Shown here in pieces: positions 42,316-52,299 of a stretch of DNA of 64,000 bases. A program made the position numbers and the translations under genes. The notes below the pieces were generated by a model, which was given only the letters and a program-made list of their open reading frames with translations, was not told where the DNA came from and did no database searches. The stretch is from Hippopus hippopus (taxonomy: Eukaryota; Mollusca; Bivalvia; Cardiida; Cardiidae): NCBI GenBank assembly GCA_946811185.2, contig OX328097.1, forward strand, positions 8,688,252 to 8,752,251, read 5' to 3'. How positions within the stretch are numbered: the stretch's first letter is position 1; the number at the start of each line of letters is the position of its first letter.

Positions 42316-42435
42316 TATGTCATAGACAGGACAGAAAACGTTGTAGAAAAAGAAGAAAATGCTGATTACCAGCATTTTCTCCTTTGTCCACATTTTTTAC
42401 AGAAGTTTTTTTTTTCTAAGGGTTGTTAAAATCAT

Positions 42436-42690
42436 TTGGCCTGCAACACGCGAAAAGGGGCATTGGGACATTTGCGTAAAATGTCGTTTCGGATCATCCT
42501 GCGCAGCCCGAAACGACACTTTCCGTTTGTATGTAATTTTCTGTTTTTGCAAGTCTACCGTAGCACAAAATCCTATGTAGTCGTAAAGTGCCGTCTCGGA
42601 TTAGCCTGCGCGGACTGCGCAGGCTGATCCGAGACGACACTTTACGCAAATGTCCCAATGCCCCTTTTCGCGTGTTGCAAGCCATTTGGT
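42436..42690. mobile_element. Family D element nested in family C
   Basis: TTGGCCTGCAACACGCGAAA and TTTTCGCGTGTTGCAAGCCA; inner hairpins TGTCGTTTCGGATCATCCTG and CTCGGATTAGCCTGCGCGGA with its inverse. ATTTGG borders both sides. Confidence 0.86.
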
Positions 42691-42739
42691 AAAAGGTTAA
42701 ATCGCTATATTTCAAAACATCCTTGTGTGATATGCGATC

Positions 42740-43010
42740 CGGCCATGCTCTGTGAAAATGGGGTATAAATGCATCTGCAAAAAGTATCGACTAGGTCAGC
42801 CTGCACAGTCCGTGCAGGCTGACCTTGGTCGAAACATTTTACTTCCAGTCATTTTTCTGTACGTCACAGGACAATTCTACCTCTTAATTCAGTTGTTTGT
42901 TAGAAAAAATGGATTGTATATATAGAACCATAATTATGTGATGACTGGCTGACTATAATCCATCACAGAGATGCTTAAAACCCCTTTTGCCAGAGCATGG
43001 CTCATTTATG
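42740..43010 (+). mobile_element. Family B element, full length
   Basis: GGCCATGCTCTGTGAAAATG, the core GTCAGCCTGCACAGTCCGTG, and CCAGAGCATGGCTCATT. Confidence 0.86.
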
Positions 43011-43047
43011 GAAAACCAACATGAAGGAAGGTCTGATAAAAGTGAAA

Positions 43048-43507
43048 CCATTTTATTTCATGCTTTCCGGTAGGTTATCGAGAAATATCAGTGAAATATT
43101 TTTCGATATTTCATGGTTACGACCAGTAAAAAATACCGATTTTTTATATTCTAACTCTTCAGTTGAAGGCGGAAGCAGTTGTTCCCGCGCACTAGTTACC
43201 TAGGTAAAATGCGCGTGCCTCTCAACCAGATGGAAATATGACGTAATTTACCCTACATTTCTCGCGCTTGACGTAATATTGTAATGCGTTGCTTTGCGGA
43301 GGGGGTACGCCACGGGGAATAACCGAAAAGAACTACTGGATTTTGATGTAAGTTCCTCCCAAAAATGCTTAAAATCATGAAATAAATAGAATATTTATTT
43401 TCTTTTGGTGAAAGATCGGCGCAGCCACTCGTGAAAATATTACCGATGATGTTCACTCGATGAAATAAATTTCGATCTTTCACCGAAAAAAACAAATATC
43501 CTCTATG
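43048..43507 (-). mobile_element. Family F element, inverted relative to 31.5 kb
   Basis: TTTCATGCTTTCCGGTAGGT, CTCTTCAGTTGAAGGCGGAA and TTACCTAGGTAAAATGCGCG are the reverse complement of the first copy's right part. Here the palindrome has lost most of one arm. Confidence 0.85.
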
Positions 43508-43611
43508 TGTCAAATGGCAAAGTCACTCCTTAAAGGCAATTTATACCTTTGTTAACTGTTTCTAAAGCGATCTGCTACACGACGATTGGAATTTTTTCGT
43601 GAGTCAAGGAT

Positions 43612-43990
43612 TTAACCCTTTACCAAACAATACCATGTTTTAAAGACCCTGGGGTAGATGGCTTTTAAAAGTATTGTGGGAAAAGGAGAAAAGGCCAGCT
43701 ATTTTCTCCCTTTTTCAACAGCAAAGGCCGCCATGGGCGGCACGGCCGGTCCGGCTTTGGCCGGATCACTTTTTCGGCAGAAAATGGTATTGGCCCCACA
43801 TTTTTTCCCAAAGTTTTCCTACTTTGATTTTTCCGAAACAAAACGGTCTCAAAATGCATTAGAATGGCCGTACCACTTTTCAAAAGCCGACGAAGGTCCT
43901 TACAGTGTTTTCTTACTGATCAAAGGCAAACCCCATCTTATAATTTGTTGTCTACAAATGCTCTTAATTTGGACGAGCCTTAAAGTTTTT
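43612..43990 (+). mobile_element. Family C element carrying a GC-rich insert
   Basis: TTAACCCTTTACCAAACAAT opens it and TTGTTGTCTACAAATGCTCT lies near the right end. At about 43727-43790 a GC-rich block (GGCCGCCATGGGCGGCACGG, GCCGGTCCGGCTTTGGCCGG) breaks the usual central hairpin. Confidence 0.68.
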
Positions 43991-44034
43991 TTTTTTTCAT
44001 CTGAAACAGAGTTAATATTTAACCTACTAAATAG

Positions 44035-44228
44035 ATTAAATAAAACTTTCAAGCCGATATTAAAAACCCGAATATTGTTATTTCAAAGTTATTTCTGTTG
44101 GGAAAAATATCTGCTTATCGGACAGTGTAGATCCAAGATCAGACTGCACGTTCTGTGCAGTCTGATCTTGATCTACACTGTCCGCAAAAGGTCCTTGAGC
44201 CGCGCTTAGCAGCCTAGCAGCTTAAGAG
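44035..44228. mobile_element. Family A element, full length
   Basis: AAACTTTCAAGCCGATATTA, GAATATTGTTATTTCAAAGT, a near-perfect hairpin at 44119-44184, then GAGCCGCGCTTAGCAGCCTA and CTTAAG. Confidence 0.86.
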
Positions 44229-44387
44229 AAGTTTCACATTCTGCGGTAGATCGTATTAAAAGACAAGAATTTTATTGCAAGCTTGCACAGTTTAAACATC
44301 GTATTTATCTATTTTAAAAAACCAAGTGAGAAACGCCCTCTTTGCTGCGGCATTGATATACTGGTACCTTTACCCCACACCCTAAGT

Positions 44388-44820
44388 CTTACCAGATGAC
44401 GAAATTTGAGACTTGTCCATACTGAAAGCCTTTGCCGAAGACAAATGAAATATCTCTCAAATGACAAAAAAATATCTCGGAAAGGATAGAAAACATTGTA
44501 GGAAAAGCAGAAAATGCTGGTTATAAGCATTTTCTCCTTTTACCACAATGTTTTCAAAAGCCTTCTCCCTCAGGGCCGTTAAAACACATATTTGTCTGAT
44601 GTAGGGTTACACCTTTTCCAAGCAACAACGACTTTTAACGACCTTGCGGAAGAAGACTTTTGGAAACATTTTTGGAACAGGAGAACATGCAGGAAACCAT
44701 TATTTTTTCCCCCCTTTTTCCAATATATTTCTGGCCGCTTAAAAGACCAATCCAATCATTTAGGTTAAATTTTGCGTGTGCCAATGCTTTCAGTTTGGAC
44801 AAGTATAAAGTATAAAGAGT
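44388..44820 (+). mobile_element. Two adjacent family C elements
   Basis: Copy one: CTTACCAGATGACGAAATTT, ATTGTAGGAAAAGCAGAAAA / CATTTTCTCCTTTTACCACA. Copy two: CGACCTTGCGGAAGAAGACT, GGAACAGGAGAACATGCAGG. Confidence 0.7.
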
Positions 44821-44824
44821 CCCA

Positions 44825-45164
44825 AATGATCAACCGAACCAAATCTTTCTAAATGATCCAATTTCGTGTTTAGATTGATACCGTAAAACTTGTTCGATTG
44901 TATATCTGAAGCCTTAAACAAATGCAACATTGCATCGAAGAGAAGGTTGATCAGTCGGTCTATTCTTCGGCCGGTTGTAATTTGTTAAAATAACTTTTAA
45001 AACATCGAAGAAGCTGTCATCGACAGGTGATGGCAAATGAAGATTTGCTAAAGACAGAAAAGTTGAATTTCTAATGCATCAAAGACCGCGATACTCAGCG
45101 TATGGGCTAAAACTTCGATCCCGCAACACTCTCTAAATGTTGTCTGTAATATATTCGATATCAC
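44825..45164. other. Repeat-free flank upstream of the TATA box
   Basis: No family repeat is recognised. Contains a GATCAGTCGGTCTATTCTTC segment and AT-rich DNA. It could hold upstream promoter elements, but none can be assigned. Confidence 0.35.
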
Positions 45165-45235
45165 TGACTGGTATAAAAGAGCGGACACTTTCTGTATATC
45201 AGGTACATACACTCAGCATTTCAGCAAGTAAGTCG
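45165..45235 (+). promoter_or_regulatory. TATA-box promoter with short spliced leader
   Basis: TATAAAAG at 45172-45179 is followed by a plausible start region (about 45200-45216, with TCAGCATT at 45213). A short leader ends in a good splice donor, CAGCAA|GTAAGT, at 45227/45228. The upstream 300 bases are unusually repeat-free for this window. This layout (TATA, about 20-30 base non-coding exon 1, then intron) is common for highly expressed animal genes. No following coding exon could be recognised downstream, so the gene is unknown. Confidence 0.45.
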
Positions 45236-45239
45236 TATC

Positions 45240-45660
45240 ATAAAAAAAAAAATAAGAACAATAACATCAAAGGAGCCAGATAATAAAGTCGATAAAAGAT
45301 TCAGATAAGAAGTCATTAACAGAAGTATCTTGGATTCTAATAGGTAAACTTCTAATGATGGTTAGCGTTTAGCCTAAATAAAAGCGCCTTGTGGACTGTG
45401 CAGTCTGATCTTGAATCTACATTTTCCCTTTACCTCTTCGGATAATCTGTTAATAGGTTCGAAAAGTCTAACAATTTTAGGATCATCATAACTTTTCGGT
45501 TAACGGTAACAGGTGCGTAGCTAGGAATGTAGTAGAGATGAAGCCCAATTTTTACTAAATTTTCCTCTCTCTTTTTGTCTTTCTTTCTTTCGTCGTTAAA
45601 TCTATTCCTCTAGCAAAATATATGGTAGCACCTAAAAGAGCCCAGCACAGCTTTGTCAAT
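45240..45660. other. Possible first-intron sequence after the putative leader
   Basis: A half copy of the family A hairpin (GTGCAGTCTGATCTTGAATC, about 45400) is the only recognisable item. Confidence 0.35.
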
Positions 45661-45663
45661 TTT

Positions 45664-45780
45664 TTAGACAGTATAAATCAAGATCAGACTGCATTTTGCG
45701 GAAAATGAGACCAGGATCAGACAGCACAGAAAGTACAGTGTATGTATGTATGTATGTATGTATGTATATATGTATGTACA
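45664..45780 (+). repeat. Degenerate family A remnant and (GTAT)n microsatellite
   Basis: AAATCAAGATCAGACTGCAT and GACCAGGATCAGACAGCACA are followed by GTATGTATGTATGTATGTAT (about 45740-45765). Confidence 0.75.
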
Positions 45781-46019
45781 TGACAGCGTATATCTGTACG
45801 AGTGAATCGAAGAAACATTACTGATTAACGGTTTTGAATAATTAATAAAACTCTTGTATATAATAATGGAGCTAATTCATCAGGGACATGGTATTTAAAG
45901 GTACCGCTTTTCACATCGTCACTAACCTTAGACTCCTTTTCTTTCCAAAAAAAACCCCAAAAAATTTAAAAAATCACAGAGTCAATCCTGGTTGGGACGG
46001 AATATACCAACACAACATC

Positions 46020-46085
46020 GATCTGCGTAAATCCAAGATCAGACTGCACTTTATCAACAGTTTTATCGGGATCTACACTGCCAAG
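46020..46085. mobile_element. Family A hairpin, diverged
   Basis: CTGCGTAAATCCAAGATCAG, CACTTTATCAACAGTTTTAT, then CGGGATCTACACTGCC. Confidence 0.6.
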
Positions 46086-46314
46086 AAAAGCAGATATAAT
46101 GGCTCTCAGCGACGATAAAGAAGCAATTAATTATCAATAAATTAGTCATCAATGAATAAAACCGTAAACAGAGATGGCAATAAAAGCAGGGAGACATACA
46201 AGAGAGAAAAAGCAATAAACGATCCTATAGCGGTAGGTAATGTAAACCAATCATGGAAAAGGTCATTTTCAAATTGTTTATATTAGACGTTTATAACTAT
46301 TGTTACTTCGTGCA

Positions 46315-46575
46315 AGCCCGGCCGGGTAGCTCAATGGTTAGCGTATTTGACTCGTGTCCTGGTGGTTCCGAGTTCTGAAATGGACGAACTGTCTTTCTAT
46401 CGATTTTACGCCTCTCTAGGCTGATGCATGTTAGAAAAATAGTCACTGACTTGGAAAGAAAGCTGTGTCAGTACTGGTGTGAGAAAGCCAAACACATGCG
46501 TAGGTGCATTGACCGTCGTGATATGAACCAAACTGTAAAAAACGGTGTTCATCTCCAATACAATATTTGTGCAAA
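46315..46575 (+). mobile_element. tRNA-derived SINE, family S2
   Basis: GGGTAGCTCAATGGTTAGCG (A box) and a decayed B box (GGTTCCGAGTTCTG). The body ends AACGGTGTTCATCTCCAATA. Confidence 0.8.
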
Positions 46576-46976
46576 GAGAGTAAACAAAGATCAGAGCGCA
46601 CAAATGTGCAGGCTGATCCTTGTTTGCCCTCTTTGATAACCAATGTAAAGTTTAATGCTGTCCTGTCTATGATTCTTTTTTTTTACGATTTTACAGATAA
46701 AAATATTAGTCGGTAGCATTTACAAATGCACTGATAGGGCATTTGTGGCATGTTGAAAATTGACATGAAAATGTCACTAAACACATTATCAATAGTGCAC
46801 CTTCTTCGGGTAAAATATTTCGGATAAATGAAAGTTTGTTACAAAATAATTTGTTTTAGGCAAACATTACGCAAACACACCTTTTCTTCTGACATGCTAT
46901 CAAGAGTTTAGAAAGACTATCAATTTAAGAATAACTGTTCGATTTGGTCATCTCATGGCTCTCTCTCTCTTTCCTA

Positions 46977-47079
46977 CACAGGCGTTCGTTTTATAATGAA
47001 CTTCGCCACCTATATTGTAATATAGTCTAATATATTACAATATAGGTGGCGAAGTTCGTCATAAAACGAACGCCTGTGC
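46977..47079. repeat. Near-perfect ~100 bp hairpin
   Basis: CACAGGCGTTCGTTTTATAA, TGAACTTCGCCACCTATATT return as AATATAGGTGGCGAAGTTCG, TCATAAAACGAACGCCTGTG. The apex is ATAGTCTAATATAT. Polypyrimidine DNA lies on both sides. Confidence 0.93.
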
Positions 47080-47082
47080 TCC

Positions 47083-47255
47083 TATCCTCTTTCTTTCTCA
47101 ATCTCTCCCTCCCCCACTCTCTCTTTCTCTGTCTCTCTCTCTCTCTCTCTCTCTCCGTCTCTCTCAGTCTGTTTCTCTCTCTCTTTCTCTCTCTCTCTTA
47201 CCGCAGTCTTTCTCTCTCTCCCTCTCTCACCCCCCCTCTCTCTCTCTCTCAAAAT
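47083..47255 (+). repeat. Polypyrimidine (CT)n-rich microsatellite
   Basis: Almost pure C/T on the + strand, broken by a few CTGT and TACCG interruptions. Confidence 0.95.
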
Positions 47256-47403
47256 AGAATTAAATAGTTTTACATGCAATGGATAATTTCATAAACATGT
47301 TTTTTAGGCATGCATTGTGAATATAAATAGAAACTCCATTCAGATCAATCACTTTTTTGGCCAAGCTTGTACCATGTGTTATTTTCACGAAAACTGCTAT
47401 CAA

Positions 47404-47925
47404 GTTAACCCTTCGGCTGCTAAGCGCGACTCAAACACCTCTTGCGGACAATGTAGATCAAGATCAGACTGCACAGAACGTCCAGTCTGATCTTGGATCT
47501 ACACTGTCCGATAATGATAAAAACCTTTGGAAAAGCAACATTAGGGTTTTCACTATAGACTGAAAGTTTCATTTAACTTATTTAGCATGTAAACTCTTTC
47601 ATTACTGAATAAATGAATTGCGTTTCTCAAAAGCTGCAAATATACAGTTCCGCTGCAGGTACAAGACAGTTTAGTCTATAATAAAGCAATGGACAGTGTA
47701 GATCAGAGATAGGGTTTTCACTATAGACTGAAAGTTTCATTTAACTTATTTAGCATGTAAACTCTTTCATTACTGAATAAATGAATTGCGTTTCTCAAAA
47801 GCTGCAAATATACAGTTCCGCTGCAGGAACAAGACAGTTTAGTCTATAATAAAGCAATGGACAGTGTAGATCAGAGATCAGACTGCACGTTCTGTGCAGT
47901 CTGATCTTGATCTACACTGCCCACA
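47404..47925. mobile_element. Family A elements with a 168 bp tandem duplication
   Basis: The first element starts TTAACCCTTCGGCTGCTAAG with its hairpin at 47445-47511. The segment 47543-47710 is repeated as 47711-47878. The second hairpin (47859-47921) is intact, while the first copy of the repeat stops after GTGTAGATCAGAGAT. Confidence 0.85.
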
Positions 47926-47963
47926 AAAGCTTCTGGTATCGTAATAGTATGGAAAGGGGTAAT

Positions 47964-48060
47964 GATTAACGTTTTACCAAACGACAGAATTTTAGACTTG
48001 TCCAATTCTAGAGCATTTTGCAGACGACAAATCAAATGTGGCCTAATTAAAGGCTCGGTA
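47964..48060 (+). mobile_element. Family C fragment (left half)
   Basis: TTAACGTTTTACCAAACGAC, AGCATTTTGCAGACGACAAA. It is cut off by the family H element. Confidence 0.62.
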
Positions 48061-48420
48061 AAGGCCAAAATATCGAAGCAGGTGTCATAATACATTTAAA
48101 TTTAAATCATACCATGTAAAAGTATGAAAAATATTGTGGAGATGACAGTCTGTTATCGTGTGGTTGGGCCATATGTTAGTCGCTGGCAGAGAAAAGAATT
48201 TTAAAATCAGGCAAAAAAGTAAACAAAAGACACAGCTACCTGGCAGGTTTTAACCTAGTTTTGAAATTAACTTCTCTGTCAGCACTTGGACCGACCGTAC
48301 AATGACAGATTGTCACCTTCACAATAATTTCCATACTTTCAAATGGTATGGTATAAATTCAAATGTGTTTAAACACCCGCTTTGTTTACTTTTGGGCTTT
48401 ATAGTTACTTTAAAGGAAAT
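48050..48420 (+). mobile_element. Family H element
   Basis: GGCTCGGTAAAGGCCAAAAT, AATATTGTGGAGATGACAGT, GTTAGTCGCTGGCAGAGAAA, CACTTGGACCGACCGTACAA, and TTTGGGCTTTATAGTTACTT. Confidence 0.8.
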
Positions 48421-48439
48421 ATATATTTCAAAGGGAAGA

Positions 48440-48548
48440 AAACCTTGCGGTTTCCTGCATTTTTTACTCGTTTTTCCCACAAAGTTTTCAAAAGCCTTCC
48501 TCTTCACGGTCATTGAAATTCGGGATTGTGTGGTAAAGGGTTAAAACT
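48440..48548 (+). mobile_element. Family C fragment (right half)
   Basis: CTCGTTTTTCCCACAAAGTT, AAATTCGGGATTGTGTGGTA, AAGGGTTAA. With the left half at 47964 it may be one C copy split by family H. Confidence 0.6.
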
Positions 48549-48699
48549 TTACTTTAGACATTTAGCTAGTCTTAGAATACAGATTGAATTCCGATACAGA
48601 TGAAATTTCGATACAGATGAACTTTCGACGCAGATGAAATTTCGATAATTAAAATATCACTGATTAGTTCGAATAATTAGCATACTCGAGTAATCGAAA

Positions 48700-48925
48700 T
48701 GTCACTTGAAACCTTTTACTTTTATTCATACGACAAAAATTAGATTAGTCCAAAGTGAAAGCATTGCAGATGACAAATCTGATACGGATCAAATGACGAA
48801 ATTTGTCTTTGTAAAAGCTGAAAACGTTTTGAAAAAAGGAGAAAATGTTGTGACCAGCGTTTTCTTCTTTTTTCAACAATGTCTTCATAAGTCCTTTTCT
48901 TCAGGGTCGTCATATTACGGTAAAT
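48700..48925 (+). mobile_element. Family C element, diverged
   Basis: ACGACAAAAATTAGATTAGT, TTGAAAAAAGGAGAAAATGT / CAGCGTTTTCTTCTTTTTTC. Confidence 0.65.
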
Positions 48926-49124
48926 GGATGAACAAAAGGTTGCAGTTATTAACGGCTGTGCTCAAAAAAAAATATCTCTAGAAATTGTTATTTCCCCATT
49001 GTACAGCAATTACGGCGATGAAAGAGAATAGAACAAAACATACATGTATTTTATTCAGTTTAGTTCAAACATATTTATTTAACATAGATTGAGAAACAAA
49101 TTCCTGCAACTTATACTAATTTCT

Positions 49125-49285
49125 CTCGATTCTGCTTGCTGGAAACTGTACCAGTACTCGCGCCGAAAGTGTGGGCCCATGAACAGTCACATAGTTGACA
49201 CCCGCTCCCGGGTATGGACCTCGGGACCTTATGGTTACGAGGCTGACGCTCTACCTCACAACCACAGACATCACATATTTCATCA
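49125..49285 (-). mobile_element. tRNA-derived SINE-like sequence
   Basis: Reversed, GTGGTTGTGAGGTAGAGCGT resembles an A box and GTCCCGAGGTCCATACCCGG a B box; the spacing of about 45 bases fits a SINE head. Confidence 0.5.
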
Positions 49286-49569
49286 TGACTTTACAAAGTA
49301 TATCATCACTTGCAAATACAATATACTGAACAACGTGGTACATGATGGAGATTACGTAAACATGTTACAGAAAAAGAATTATAGGAAAGAAATAAGTTTG
49401 TTTGAAGATTTATCAAAATGATTCTTCATCTAAAATGGAGTGCTTACATTAGACTGCAAGATTTGCACTGCCGACAAATGCGCATATGGTTCCTCGCATG
49501 TTGAGAGAATAATGCTCATCATGGAATTCTAGTATTCATTTATTTATGTAGAACACTAGTTTGGACAGT

Positions 49570-49660
49570 GTTGTGCTAAGTTGTGATTTAGTTGTGATCT
49601 TGATCTACACTGTGTGCAAAAGGTCAGTCAGGCGCGCTTAGAAGCCTAAGGGTTAAAGCT
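49570..49660. mobile_element. Family A half-element
   Basis: GTGATCTTGATCTACACTGT, then GGTCAGTCAGGCGCGCTTAG and AAGCCTAAGGGTTAA; only the right half remains, ending in TTAA. Confidence 0.68.
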
Positions 49661-49883
49661 GTGTCTGGCATCAGATGGATTAACAAATAGCGAACAGCAT
49701 TCCTGAAATACTTATTTTGATAGCAGCCTTGAGGGGAAGCGTCAATCTGAAGGTCTGAAAGCAAAGACGAGAAAACTGTGATACGAAACAGCTGTTGTAC
49801 TTGATGTTACGTAATGGACGTATTTCCCTTTGTTTTGTATAGCCGTTGTCTTCTGACCCAGTGTTTAAAATATTCATTTGACG

Positions 49884-50663
49884 TCAAGAAGGTCGATTTC
49901 CTCTTACAGGCGTTGGTAGAGCGGGAATGTTACTGAAGAATGAAGTGAAGCGCCCGTGTCTGGTGCTGGTGCATCTGAATGAGATAAATGCTATAGGAAG
50001 TGAGCAGTCGCAATATTTGGTTATGCTACGTTTGCAGCCACGTTTCAGACAACCGTGGACGAAACGAAATTGACGTAATGCAACGCAGAGGAACGGGATA
50101 AGCAAACTTGACTGACCGTGATTGTCGTCGTTGCCTTGACGGTTTATTGATTGCCATAAAATTTGCCACGGCGGTCCCGGCGCAGATGAGAAACCAAACA
50201 GACCGTAGCGGAACAGGTCGATCGCAACAGAACTTACCAGCAAGTAATAAGCCGTAACAAGACTCAGAGACGATCTGTGTTGGGACGTGTGTTTCTTCGT
50301 GTTTCTCCTGGCAAGCTCAACTATGTCCAAGCCGTGTTGTTGCGTTCTATCAAGGCATATCCTGGCATGTGCCGGTTTATGGGTCTGGCGTGCCATGGTG
50401 CGTTGTGCTATACTACGACCTAACCTGACGTGCACGGTCTCGTAGCAAATAAATGATGCGATGGGAAAATGAGTCCAAGAAGTCAACGTTGGTATTTCGC
50501 GAGTCACAAAAGAAAAACATGCTCTTTCTTCATTGCACCACCACCAATGCTGCCATTGGAGGACCAGATTCAACCCGATGATCCTCGAGGGCCTGATGTC
50601 TCTCAAATTCCTGGGCCTGGGCTCACCATTCATCGGGCGCCACAGGAACAGCGAACACTTCAT
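49884..50663 (-). other. Unexplained 259-codon open frame in a GC-richer, low-repeat stretch
   Basis: The minus strand is open from an ATG at 50663 to a stop at 49884, the longest non-microsatellite frame in the window. The predicted protein is Arg/His/Trp-rich without a domain I recognise; a short hydrophobic stretch (SLVTAYYLLVSSVAIDLF) sits in the middle. The region is less AT-rich than its surroundings and free of the window's repeat families. There is also a plus-strand frame (50469-50666) with a proline-rich product. It may be part of an unrecognised gene or an old mobile element; neither is demonstrated. Confidence 0.2.
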
Positions 50664-51850
50664 TAGTGTTTGGTTCTACAGTGAATCGCACACTTCTTCT
50701 ATCATATGGCAGATCTGACTGCTTTACTACACTGAAATGCACAGGAAAGTGATGACTAATTGTCTCTTATGGTCACTGATGGTCATATGTCTCAGAGTCA
50801 GGAATAATATCCGACAAGTTTGTAAGGCAAAACGGTATCTCGTGTCCTGTCTCTCACTGAATGGTGTTACCTTTCTAGGAATTCGTCGAAGGAACTCTGG
50901 AGGCACCCTGTGATAGTTCTGTAATTGGTTGATACATGTTTATCTTCGTTGCAAACCTTCTGGTGAGAATTTGAGCAGTGGCTGAGATGTTGCTTCCTTA
51001 TTTCTATATCCATTCACACACCCACAATGATCTTGGCTTTCTCACCCTCCTTCTTCTCTTGCATCTTGTCCACTGCAATGTGGCATTCCGTCCTTGCTGT
51101 AATTCTCTATCTCTCTGAGATACAGATTGCAGGCACCAAGCAAATATACACGAAACCTTCATCTTTGCATGTCATGGTGACAAGGCAAAGTCTTAGACTA
51201 CAATAATAATTACTGCTTGGGAAGTCTTCCTTTCAAACCGTGGACACAAACGTGCTCCAAAAATGCCCGTCCACCACGTTCCATTCTTGGAAAACCTTGA
51301 CAGGACGTGAAGAATGAGTTAGACCTTGATAGGAACGTTAGAAACGTGAGGGTACTGATCAGAAGTTGACGGGCCGGGATGGTAGGTACTCGCATTCGTG
51401 GTAGAACGCAGGTCGAACCGTTGTAGATCTTTGTGAACTGAGCAACCCCTTGCCTTCACAGCTTATCATGGATAACATGAGGTACCGTAAAGAAACCTTG
51501 CTAGACCTAAACTTGGTACTTGAGAAAAAAAAACTTTCAAAGTCTCACGACACAAGTTACGTTTCGGACAAATGGGACTGTCACGGTCACCGGGAACATG
51601 GTGTAGACGTAGCATTATGCAGTGTAGTAAGTGTTATATATGTTTGGATGAGATCCATGAATTGGCACACTTGCCACCGTGATGTAACTCAAATAATGCG
51701 TGAAAACGATCTAAAAGCGAAACAAACACCTTTTGTAAGGCAAACGCTTTGAAACCTGATCAGAAACAGTAAAGGGATGCGGGGCCATAGTATTTACATG
51801 TACACGAACATTGATTCCTTATTCAGAACCCCAAGCCTGTTGGTAAAACT
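50664..51850. other. Low-repeat stretch with no assigned feature
   Basis: None of families A-K occurs here. On the minus strand a fragment (around 51040-51200) reads as an amphipathic Lys/Glu-rich peptide in one frame, but stops interrupt it. A 100-codon plus-strand frame at 51450-51752 has no recognisable domain. I see no feature that can be supported. Confidence 0.3.
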
Positions 51851-51852
51851 AT

Positions 51853-52108
51853 ATATGAACCATGCTCTGTGAAAAGGGGTTTAACGCATCTGAAAAAAGT
51901 ATTGAACCAGATCAGCCTGCGCAATCTGACCTGAGTCGAACTATTTTGCTGTTGGTAAATTTTCTGCATGTCAAAGGATCAGCCTATCTTTGGATTCAGT
52001 CGGTTGTTAGACACAGTGGATTTTTAGGATCAAAATTATGGTACAACTTGCTCGGTACAATGAATCATGTGGTTGCACTAAGCTCCCTTCTACTCGAGCA
52101 CTGCACAT
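51853..52108 (+). mobile_element. Family B element with partial core
   Basis: GAACCATGCTCTGTGAAAAG, ATCAGCCTGCGCAATCTGAC (second core arm deleted), and CTCGAGCACTGCACA. Confidence 0.78.
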
Positions 52109-52159
52109 AATTATATTACCTTACAGTGTAAATTAAATACTCAATTTACGCCATACCTC

Positions 52160-52290
52160 CTCCGAAGAGACGAAGCTTTTGCTTCATGCAGAGGACACCT
52201 TTGTAAAATATTTTGTGGCTAAAGCAGAATTTGCTCGGTAACGAGCTAATTCTGCTTTTGCCACAATGTTTTTCTCTCGTATTCATGTAT
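52160..52290 (+). mobile_element. Family C-like hairpin variant
   Basis: ATTTTGTGGCTAAAGCAGAA / TTCTGCTTTTGCCACAATGT, apex TTGCTCGGTAACGAG. Same layout as C but different arm sequence. Confidence 0.5.
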
Positions 52291-52299
52291 CAAGTTGTG

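Larger units (their letters stand above)
42148..42705 (+). mobile_element. Family C element interrupted by a family D element
   Basis: AACTCTTTACCAGGCGACAG opens it and a GAAGAAAATGCTGATTACCA hairpin lies at about 42348. The C right end (TTGTTAAAATCATTTGG, then TTTGGTAAAAGGTTAA) is split by the D copy. Confidence 0.78.

Noticed and set aside
43658..44209. 183-codon plus-strand frame
   Set aside because: It runs through a family C element and into a family A hairpin; no domain is present and the C-terminal part is the translated hairpin.
47046..47279. Ser/Leu-rich frame and its Arg/Glu-rich counterpart
   Set aside because: Artefact of the polypyrimidine tract.
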